DNA of 60,225 bases. Source: Micavibrio sp. Its GTDB lineage: Bacteria > Pseudomonadota > Alphaproteobacteria > Micavibrionales > Micavibrionaceae. Location: assembly GCA_012960155.1 (NCBI GenBank), contig DUBU01000034.1:1-60225 (forward strand), given 5' to 3'. The notes under the pieces are model-generated. The model was given only the letters and a program-made list of their open reading frames with translations, was not told the origin of the DNA and ran no database searches. Below, in pieces: positions 54,165-60,225 of this stretch. Position numbers and translations under genes: made by a program. Each line of letters starts with the position of its first letter. Position 1 is the first letter of the stretch.

Positions 54165-54794
54165 ATGATTATACCTGACAAAGATTGCGCGCTATGCCCC
54201 CGCCTAAAGGCTTTTCGGGACGATAATCGCGCTAAATTTCCTGATAAATTCAACGCTCCCGTGCCCGGATGGGGACCCATGGATGCGCAGCTTTTGATTG
54301 TCGGCCTTGCCCCTGGTCTTAAAGGTGCCAATTTTAGCGGCCGTCCGTTTACTGGGGATTACGCCGGTGATCTGCTCTACTCGACACTGATACAATACGG
54401 CTTTGCAACAGGTGAGTTTAAGGCGCGTCCCGATGACGGGCTGGCGCTTGTGAATTGCCGCATATCAAATGCGGTCAAATGCGTACCGCCAGAAAACAAA
54501 CCTACTGGCGAAGAGACCAAAACATGCCAGAAATTTATTGATAGCGAGCTTGCGGATATGAAGCAGCTGAAAATCATATTATCGCTCGGCAAAATATCAC
54601 ATGATACGGTGCTGCGGATGTTCGGGCATAAGCTCTCTGCATTTAAATTTGGGCATCAAGCGACCCATGATCTGGGTAACGGTCTGTGGCTCGTGGATTC
54701 ATACCACTGTTCCCGTTATAATACCCAGACAGGGCGCTTAACCGAAGCCATGTTCCATGATGTTTTCGATGAGATTGAACGCCTACGAGCCTAA
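54165..54794 (+). CDS. uracil-DNA glycosylase, family 5-like (UdgB) iron-sulfur type
   Basis: 209 residues from the ATG at 54165, the family's usual start (MI-P---C-LCPRL). Removes uracil and other deaminated bases from DNA. CALCPRLKAFR supplies two cluster cysteines; VGLAPGLKGANFSGRPFTGDYAG is the water-activating motif A with acidic residue replaced by Gly-Leu-Ala, typical of family 5; the NCRISNAVKCVPP and TCQKF cysteines complete a 4Fe-4S site; SYHCSRYNTQTGRL is the C-terminal intercalation motif, with Cys where Pro is commoner. The stop overlaps the convergent hypothetical by 12 bases. Confidence 0.86.
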   Translation: MIIPDKDCALCPRLKAFRDDNRAKFPDKFNAPVPGWGPMDAQLLIVGLAPGLKGANFSGRPFTGDYAGDLLYSTLIQYGFATGEFKARPDDGLALVNCRISNAVKCVPPENKPTGEETKTCQKFIDSELADMKQLKIILSLGKISHDTVLRMFGHKLSAFKFGHQATHDLGNGLWLVDSYHCSRYNTQTGRLTEAMFHDVFDEIERLRA

Positions 54795-55616
54795 GCCGAA
54801 CTTATCACCTTTGAAGCCTTCGGGCGCGTTCAGATCAATGACAGTGCCATTACCGAGATCAATGCTTGTGACATAGCCGTCAGGGTGCACTTCGACAACT
54901 GGCATATCATCATAACCTTGGCCATAGAAACCTTCGGCCACTGACGGGACGATCGGACGCGTGCTTTCTGCGCCTGTTTGCCAGTCTTCGGACACGGCAA
55001 TGACCATGCCTTCATTCTCAATTTTCTCAGGCGTTGTCTTCGTGCCTTGAACATAGATCACAAATTCGGTTCTAAAGGCCTTTTCATTCGCTGGCGCTCT
55101 TGCCCCATAGGCGCACGCTTCGCCATGAACAGGATTGATATCCGTGACATTACCATCCGCATCTTCCCACGCGACATCCACCAGTTTGGATGCTTGCCCG
55201 TCAAAAGGCGCAGGACCATAGGCTTCGTCAACTAAATCCAAGGCTTCGCCTGACATTAAGGCTTGCACAAAGGTATCGGATAATCCGTTCTCTGATAGGC
55301 CGTAGCGGGCATCAAGCTCTTTGGCGTTATTAAACTGCTCTGTCAGCGTATCGCCTTTCACCATTACCATGGCGGCCGTTTTGTCACCTGTGCCAGGGAT
55401 CATCTCGGCTTTATTTGAATGGTCGCCCGGGTTACGGAACATTTTATCCGTGCCGGATACATTATCGAGGATCAGGCGCACATCAGGGCGGCGGGCCGTC
55501 TCGGGTAGCTCGAGATTACGCGTTTGCAGAATATGCTTCACCTGTTGCCAGATCTTATCACCATCGATGATCTTTTCTTTCCAGGACTGGGCTTTTTCAT
55601 TGAAAGGTGTCGGCAT
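54783..55616 (-). CDS. hypothetical cytoplasmic protein
   Basis: 277 residues; AAGGAG lies five bases before the ATG. No signal peptide or membrane span. It reads as a folded acidic alpha/beta protein: GDKTAAMVMVKGDTLTEQFNNAKELDARYG, DVAWEDADGNVTDINPVHGEACAYGARAP, VVEVHPDGYVTSIDLGNGTVIDLNAPEGF. No family recognised. It stands alone upstream of leuA's 3' end. Confidence 0.68.
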   Translation of the reverse strand: MPTPFNEKAQSWKEKIIDGDKIWQQVKHILQTRNLELPETARRPDVRLILDNVSGTDKMFRNPGDHSNKAEMIPGTGDKTAAMVMVKGDTLTEQFNNAKELDARYGLSENGLSDTFVQALMSGEALDLVDEAYGPAPFDGQASKLVDVAWEDADGNVTDINPVHGEACAYGARAPANEKAFRTEFVIYVQGTKTTPEKIENEGMVIAVSEDWQTGAESTRPIVPSVAEGFYGQGYDDMPVVEVHPDGYVTSIDLGNGTVIDLNAPEGFKGDKFGLGS

Positions 55617-55826
55617 GGCATCTCCTTAGCTGTAATGTTGATCACCATATTGGCAAGAGCCTGAAGGCATAAACGCCGACTGTCTGGCGCGCAAAACGCA
55701 CGCTATACGAAGTCTCTATCCAATATTTATCAAGAATAATTCCGCATTATTCCGGATAAGCTTTGGACAAGATTTTCCTGATCTTACTTGATTTTTATTT
55801 GTTATGTCAAATTTACGAAGATAACC

Positions 55827-57362
55827 TTAAGGGCCGACGACCTTCGCTGTCTTCTCACGCTTACGGAGCAGCTTATTCAAGGCGTAAACATAGGCACGGG
55901 CGGAGGCGACCATGGTGTCGACGTCAGCACTTTGGCCGAGGCCTGTGTTGCCGTTTTCTTCCAGCTTTACTGTTACTTCGGCTTGGGCGTCTGTGCCACC
56001 TGTTACGGCGTGCACCTGATAAAGCGGCAAATCGGCTTCATGCGGAAACAACTCACCGATCGCGTTGAAGATCGCATCAACAGGGCCGTTACCAGCGCTT
56101 TCGGTTTCTTTTTCTTCGCCGTCAATTTCCAGTTTCAGCAATGCTGATTGGCCGTCGGAGCCCGCCTTGACCATCAGTGATACAAACTTGATACGTTCGT
56201 TCAGTTCGCGGTCATCGCCGACCAAGGCGATAATGTCTTCGTCAAAGACAGTCTTTTTCTTATCGGCCAGATCCTTGAAGCGTTTGAACAAGTCTTGGAA
56301 GGCGTTATCGCCCAACTCGTAGCCCAGTTCTTCGACCTTTTTCTTCAGCGCGTGACGGCCTGAGTGTTTACCCAGAACAATCTCGGATTTAAACAAGCCA
56401 ACAGATTCAGGCGTCATAATTTCGTAAGTCTGCGCGTTTTTCAGCATACCGTCTTGGTGGATACCACTTTCATGGGCAAAGGCATTTGCACCGACAATCG
56501 CTTTGTTTGGCTGAACGCTAAAGCCTGTAATGCGTGACAGCGTGCGGGAGGCTTTGGTGATTTGCGTTGTATCAATGCCTGTCTCGTAAGGGTAGACATC
56601 GGGACGTGTGCGCATCGCCATGACGACTTCTTCCATCGCGGCGTTCCCTGCGCGCTCGCCAATACCGTTAATTGTACATTCCACCTGACGTGCGCCCGCA
56701 CGGATGCCTGCCAAAGAGTTTGATACCGCCAGCCCCAGATCGTTGTGACAGTGTACGGACAAGATCGCTTTATCGATGTTCGGCACACGGTTAATCAGCA
56801 TTTCAAAGATCGCGGCGTATTCTTCGGGCACAGTGTAACCCACGGTATCGGGCACGTTGATTGTCGTGGCGCCGTTGGCGATCGCTGTTTCCACGGCCTT
56901 ACACAAGAAGTCATGTTCTGTGCGCGTGGCGTCCTCGGCGGACCATTCCACATCATCTGTGAAGTTTCGCGCTGTGCTGACGCTCTCTGCAATCGCATCC
57001 AGTACGGCCTCGGGCGGCATTTGCAGCTTATGCTTCATGTGCAGCGGTGACGTAGAAATAAAAGTGTGAATGCGGCGGCGTTTTGCCGGTGCCAGTGCTT
57101 CGGCAGAGGCTTCAATATCAGCGCGTTTCGCGCGGCACAGACCTGCAACGGCGGCATTTTTCACTAATTTAGCAACTTGGCTCACGGACTCAAAATCACC
57201 TTGGGAAGCAATAGGAAAGCCTGCTTCAATCACATCAACCCCCATGCGATCGAGGCGCTCTGCCATTTGCAGCTTTTCATCAAGATGCATGGAGCAACCA
57301 GGGGATTGTTCCCCGTCACGTAATGTCGTGTCGAAAATGATAATGCGGTTATCGGCGGCCAT
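55827..57362 (-). CDS. leuA: 2-isopropylmalate synthase
   Basis: First committed step of leucine synthesis: acetyl-CoA plus 2-oxoisovalerate. 511 residues: a DRE-TIM barrel starting IIIFDTTLRDGEQSPGCSM (Arg15, Asp16 metal ligand), SVHCHNDLGLAVSNSLAGI and GERAGNAAMEEVVMAM (metal His region and GERxG); a linker with NAFAHESGIHQDGMLK; and the C-terminal regulatory domain (from ~400) that binds leucine for feedback. It lies 32 bases after trm112. No leader peptide with leucine codons is evident in that short gap. Confidence 0.95.
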   Translation of the reverse strand: MAADNRIIIFDTTLRDGEQSPGCSMHLDEKLQMAERLDRMGVDVIEAGFPIASQGDFESVSQVAKLVKNAAVAGLCRAKRADIEASAEALAPAKRRRIHTFISTSPLHMKHKLQMPPEAVLDAIAESVSTARNFTDDVEWSAEDATRTEHDFLCKAVETAIANGATTINVPDTVGYTVPEEYAAIFEMLINRVPNIDKAILSVHCHNDLGLAVSNSLAGIRAGARQVECTINGIGERAGNAAMEEVVMAMRTRPDVYPYETGIDTTQITKASRTLSRITGFSVQPNKAIVGANAFAHESGIHQDGMLKNAQTYEIMTPESVGLFKSEIVLGKHSGRHALKKKVEELGYELGDNAFQDLFKRFKDLADKKKTVFDEDIIALVGDDRELNERIKFVSLMVKAGSDGQSALLKLEIDGEEKETESAGNGPVDAIFNAIGELFPHEADLPLYQVHAVTGGTDAQAEVTVKLEENGNTGLGQSADVDTMVASARAYVYALNKLLRKREKTAKVVGP

Positions 57363-57394
57363 AGCGGACTCCCTGCCTGTATTGCGTTGACGGT

Positions 57395-57589
57395 TTATTT
57401 TTTAATTTCTGAGCCTTCAAGGGCACGGGCCTCATCCACCAGCATCACGGGAATGCCGTCACGGATCGGAAAAGCCAGCCCTGCCTGATCGGAAATAAGC
57501 TCCTGCGCTTTTTCATCGTAACGCAGCGGCACGTGCGTCAGAGGACACACAAGAATTTCCAGCAATTTGGCATCAGCAGTATTTGTCAT
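57395..57589 (-). CDS. Trm112 family protein
   Basis: 64 residues from the ATG at 57589; AGG lies 5 bases upstream. [25 protein letters not shown] and [18 protein letters not shown] are the family signature, with a single Cys-Pro. In eukaryotes and archaea Trm112 activates methyltransferases; the bacterial role is less clear but it is nearly universal. In Alphaproteobacteria it commonly follows a LON-domain gene, as here after an intervening membrane protein. Confidence 0.88.
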   Translation of the reverse strand: MTNTADAKLLEILVCPLTHVPLRYDEKAQELISDQAGLAFPIRDGIPVMLVDEARALEGSEIKK

Positions 57590-57610
57590 GCGGCCTAATA
57601 TATACACGAA

Positions 57611-57633
57611 AAAGGGCGCATGCAAGCGCCCTT
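57611..57633 (-). terminator. rho-independent terminator upstream of trm112
   Basis: AAGGGCGC (57612-57619) and GCGCCCTT (57626-57633) with a 6-base loop, followed on the minus strand by a T-run (TTTTTCG). It separates the small membrane protein gene from trm112. Confidence 0.82.
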
Positions 57634-57657
57634 GAACTCTTAGAAATGCAGCTAACT

Positions 57658-57942
57658 TTATGGCTGCGGCGGCTTTGGCGTTGCCATTTTCTTGCCTTTG
57701 CGCCAGCCCAAAACGCCCCCGCCAACAGCGGTAAACAACATACCGAGCTCAAAAACACTACCCACAGTATTAGCGTTCTGAATACAGTTAAAAGCGTTCA
57801 CATTGAAATCTGTAAAGCATTTGGTTGCCATACGACTTACAACTTCGCTACCAACAACGTATACAGGGGCAGTGCAGAGCACAGCTCCTAAAAAAGCACC
57901 TGTCAATTTAGGGGCAAGGCCCACTTTTGGTTCTTCAGACAT
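57658..57942 (-). CDS. small membrane protein, hypothetical
   Basis: 94 residues with a GGGAG ribosome site. Two hydrophobic segments (~14-32 and ~63-80, [15 protein letters not shown]) enclose a loop with two cysteines ([21 protein letters not shown]), and the tail is basic and proline-rich. If the loop faces the periplasm the cysteines could form a disulfide. No family recognised. It has its own terminator. Confidence 0.65.
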   Translation of the reverse strand: MSEEPKVGLAPKLTGAFLGAVLCTAPVYVVGSEVVSRMATKCFTDFNVNAFNCIQNANTVGSVFELGMLFTAVGGGVLGWRKGKKMATPKPPQP

Positions 57943-58010
57943 TATGTATCTCCCTTATTCATAATTACAGTGAACTACTAGCCAGAGAGATGTGCTATGT
58001 CAATACCCGA

Positions 58011-58139
58011 TCAATGCGTAGACGCATTATCCTGAGACGGGCTTTGTTCGGCTTGTTGAACAGGCTGGCTCGGTGGCACCATTTTATCAGTACCATTGAT
58101 GAACAAGTGCTGGGCCGTAATTGTACCTTCAATACGCAT
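58011..58139 (-). CDS. small hypothetical protein (42 residues)
   Basis: The ATG at 58139 has a strong AAGGAG seven bases upstream. The product begins MRIEGTITAQHLFINGTDKM and continues as a polar, Gln/Ser/Pro-rich tail without hydrophobic segments. It fills most of an otherwise empty 286-base gap between the LON gene and the small membrane protein gene, on the same strand as both. No family recognised. Confidence 0.48.
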   Translation of the reverse strand: MRIEGTITAQHLFINGTDKMVPPSQPVQQAEQSPSQDNASTH

Positions 58140-58228
58140 GAAATGCTCCTTTTTGATGTTGAGGGTCATCACTCAAACAATGCAGGAGCAAAGTTGTTCC
58201 CTTGCGCATAAATTTTTAGAGAAAAAAA

Positions 58229-58870
58229 TTAGTGGCAGGCTGATCCGTGGCAGTTTTTAACAGCCATTTCCAGCATGGTCATGAAGATTTCTGCACGTGT
58301 ATGGCAGCTATCAGCCTCCAGGAGCGCTTGTTTTTCGCCTGCATCGAACGGGCAGATCATGGACAGGCACGTAATCAGCTTCTGGTCAGAAGCCTGCGTG
58401 ACCGCATTCCAATCACAGCTCATTTCCTGCTGGGAAAAGTAATCACCCAGAAGGGCATTCAAACGATTGCGGTCCAGATCCAGACAATTGGCCAGATTGG
58501 TATCACGCATGTAAGACGCCCAATCCGCTTTGGCGCGGCGGTACCCTTTTTCCAGCGGCAGCTCTTCGGACACGCGAAAACGACTGACGCCGCCCAGTGT
58601 TACATAAAAACGGCCATCATCGGTTTCTTCAAAGGCCTGAATTTTGCCAGCGCAACCAATATCGTACAGACCACCATTATCGTCACGATACTGGATCATG
58701 CCGATCATACGGTCGCCTTGCAGCGCATCATTGATCATAGATTTGTAGCGGTCTTCGAAAATATGCAGGGGCAGCTGACCACCCGGCAAGAGCAATACGC
58801 CCTTGAGCGGGAATAGCGGTAAAACAGCGGGTAATGGGTCCCGTATATCTGAAGTCGCTGTGTCAGTCAT
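58229..58870 (-). CDS. LON peptidase substrate-binding domain protein
   Basis: 213 residues with only the N-terminal (PUA-like) domain of Lon and no ATPase or protease: LPLFPLKGVLLLPGGQLPLHIFEDRYKSMI, GDRMIGMIQYR, GRFYVTLGGVSRFRV. It may deliver substrates or act as an adaptor. The tail has several Cys/His (SCHTRAE..., NCHGSACH at the end) that could bind metal. It follows the CnoX-like gene by 26 bases, a gene pair typical of Alphaproteobacteria. Confidence 0.9.
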   Translation of the reverse strand: MTDTATSDIRDPLPAVLPLFPLKGVLLLPGGQLPLHIFEDRYKSMINDALQGDRMIGMIQYRDDNGGLYDIGCAGKIQAFEETDDGRFYVTLGGVSRFRVSEELPLEKGYRRAKADWASYMRDTNLANCLDLDRNRLNALLGDYFSQQEMSCDWNAVTQASDQKLITCLSMICPFDAGEKQALLEADSCHTRAEIFMTMLEMAVKNCHGSACH

Positions 58871-58896
58871 AAAAAGTTATATAGGTCAGTTACGCG

Positions 58897-59829
58897 TTAA
58901 GAAAACAGGACGGACGATAATTTTCTGCGTCCAGCAACAGTTAGCGGATCTGTCATGCCCAGCGCTTCAAAAAACTTCAGCAGCTGCTGACGCGCTTTAT
59001 CTTCTTCCCAGCTGCGATCACGGCTCACAATTGTGATCAGCTCGTCAATCGCTTCTTCACGCTGACCTGCCCCGAACAATGCCACAGCGCGTTCAAAACG
59101 GGCTTCGTGGTCGTTGTCGTTTTTAGCAAGGCGCGCATCCCATTCGGATGTATCGGCATCACCGCTGGCTTGCGCCAGTTCAAGCGCTGTTCTGGCAGCT
59201 TTTAAAGCGTCTGCGTTCACCATTTCTTCAGGGGCGTCATCCAGCATCGCCTGCGCTTGCTCGTATTGTTCGGCGGCGATGAATGTACGCACCAGACCAG
59301 CGAACGCATTTGCGTTGCTTTCATCTTCTTGCAGAACCTGCATATACAGGCCTTGTGCCAGACCGATTTCACCATCATTCAGCGCCTGATCTGCCTCTGC
59401 CATAACAGCAGGAATATCAAGGGCATCGGGCTGCGCTTGGCGCGCCATTTTCAGGATTTCCCCGATGAAGTGTTTAATCTCGCTTTCAGGCTTGGCGCCC
59501 GCAAAGGCTGTTACAGGCTGACCCTGGAAGAAGGCAAAGACTGTCGGCACTGATTGCACGCGCAGAGCCTGTGCCAATTCTGGATGCTCATCAATGTTAA
59601 CCTTGGCGAGCTTAACCTTGCCCGCTGTTTCATTAATGACCTTTTCAAGGGTTGGCATCATCTGCTTACACGGTCCGCACCATGGCGCCCAGAAGTCAAC
59701 AATGACAGGCGTGCGCATAGAGGCGTGCATCACCTTTTCTTCGAAGTCTTCTGTTCCGACATCGAAAATCGCGACTGTGCCTTCTACATCGGTTTTGGCT
59801 GTGGCATCTGTAAACAAGACGTCTTCCAT
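58897..59829 (-). CDS. cnoX: thioredoxin-TPR chaperedoxin (CnoX/YbbN type)
   Basis: 310 residues. The thioredoxin domain (~15-125) has FWAPWCGPCKQM with a full CGPC active site and the cis-Pro in SVPTVFAFFQG; the rest (~140-300) is TPR-like helical repeats. Such proteins protect clients from over-oxidation and hand them to GroEL/DnaK. The intact CGPC suggests it also keeps redox activity, as in Caulobacter, unlike E. coli YbbN. Confidence 0.92.
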   Translation of the reverse strand: MEDVLFTDATAKTDVEGTVAIFDVGTEDFEEKVMHASMRTPVIVDFWAPWCGPCKQMMPTLEKVINETAGKVKLAKVNIDEHPELAQALRVQSVPTVFAFFQGQPVTAFAGAKPESEIKHFIGEILKMARQAQPDALDIPAVMAEADQALNDGEIGLAQGLYMQVLQEDESNANAFAGLVRTFIAAEQYEQAQAMLDDAPEEMVNADALKAARTALELAQASGDADTSEWDARLAKNDNDHEARFERAVALFGAGQREEAIDELITIVSRDRSWEEDKARQQLLKFFEALGMTDPLTVAGRRKLSSVLFS

Positions 59830-59871
59830 TTATTATACTTCCTATTGCTATGTTTTATTTACGCCGCGGCC

Positions 59872-60225
59872 TTATGCATCAGGGGCTGCGGGCTTCAAAT
59901 CCACTATATGGGCTTCGCGGTCGATAGAGTCAAAGAATCGAAGCAATTCGGCAGGCGTTAATCCCACCGTCATGTGATTTTCCATCGGATGGTAATTCAC
60001 GATGGGCCCTTCCATCATGTCGGCATCCAGCAGCAGCGTGCTGTGCATCTGTCCGGTCAGTCCCAGACAGAGCGGTGCTCCCGTCATGCGGTCGGCCACC
60101 TCTCGCAATGCGTCGAGGGCGAGCGCAAAGATGCGTCGTGGATCCTCCGGCCTTTGAACTGCAAGCTCCTCTTGAAACCCTCGGATCCTGCACACTTCAT
60201 CCACAAGGGCAAGCTCACCCCCCCA
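59872..60225 (-). CDS. prolyl-tRNA editing protein C-terminus joined to foreign sequence (partial, probable chimera)
   Basis: The frame is open to the right edge and ends at TAA 59874-59872. The last ~50 residues (DADMMEGPIVNYHPMENHM... then PAELLRFFDS) fit the end of YbaK/ProXp editing domains, which hydrolyse Ala-tRNA-Pro. The residues before that (EDPRRIFALALDALREV...LCLGLTGQMHSTLLLD) instead match the N-terminal part of FGGY sugar kinases. DNA from about 60025 rightward is visibly richer in GC than the rest of the window. The join keeps frame by chance in one case of three, so an assembly artefact at the contig end is likely. Confidence 0.6.
   Translation of the reverse strand, partial: WGGELALVDEVCRIRGFQEELAVQRPEDPRRIFALALDALREVADRMTGAPLCLGLTGQMHSTLLLDADMMEGPIVNYHPMENHMTVGLTPAELLRFFDSIDREAHIVDLKPAAPDA

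Noticed and set aside
1-60225. mobile element, prophage or genomic island
   Set aside because: No transposase, integrase, phage structural gene, terminal repeats or tRNA-adjacent integration signs were seen; most genes are ordinary housekeeping genes.

Overview
The window looks like a chromosomal stretch of an alphaproteobacterium of moderate GC, roughly 50% by eye. The clearest marker is gcrA, a cell-cycle regulator essentially confined to Alphaproteobacteria. It sits next to era/rnc/lepB/acpS, with a lone bifunctional Rsh, a two-domain cold-shock protein, Trm112, and a thioredoxin-TPR/LON pair. Several long cytoplasmic hypotheticals resemble those of deep-branching groups such as Micavibrionales, but that placement is only a guess. 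There is no phage, integrase, IS element or CRISPR array. The last ~200 bases look foreign and are probably a contig-end chimera.

Layout. 1-5.4 kb: a partial M48-like metallopeptidase, divergent from an ornithine decarboxylase/sodium symporter pair that has a structured leader. 5.4-8.1 kb: an RTX protein with a type I secretion signal. 8.2-19.5 kb: a co-directional lipid block. It contains a methyltransferase, CDP-alcohol phosphatidyltransferase, CdsA, PlsC, lipase, a fused LplT-PlsC-acyl ligase, and an ABC exporter pair. It is flanked by a divergent TetR gene whose intergenic region carries three operator copies built into both promoters. 19.6-22 kb: an Na+/H+ antiporter and tRNA-Tyr. 22-29 kb: rlmB, polA, two DUF1223 genes, small exported proteins and a voltage-gated channel. 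29.8-39 kb: gpt, rpmI-rplT, and a pheS...pheT cluster interrupted by an acetyltransferase and an unknown zincin. 39-46 kb: FadD, a cold-shock protein and an RND efflux pair. 46-53 kb: gcrA with a DnaA box in its promoter, era (frameshifted near its 3' end), rnc with a long hairpin leader, lepB, acpS, a DUF2062 gene, rsh and rpoZ. 53.5-60 kb: a NYN nuclease, uracil-DNA glycosylase, leuA, trm112, LON-domain protein, CnoX-like thioredoxin, and the tail of a prolyl-tRNA editing protein.

How the genes work together. Most of the window is housekeeping: translation (pheST, rpmI-rplT, tRNA-Tyr, rlmB), replication and repair (polA, UDG), stringent response and transcription (rsh, rpoZ), RNA processing and secretion (rnc, era, lepB), and cell-cycle control (gcrA). 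The most distinctive system is the TetR-controlled lipid cassette. It encodes all steps from lysophosphatidate acylation through CDP-diacylglycerol to a head-group transferase, plus a methyltransferase, a lipase and an acyl-recycling enzyme. The head-group transferase has Asn in place of two of the four normally conserved Asp residues. The cassette recalls the poorly understood ynbABC genes of enterobacteria and may make or remodel an unidentified phospholipid.
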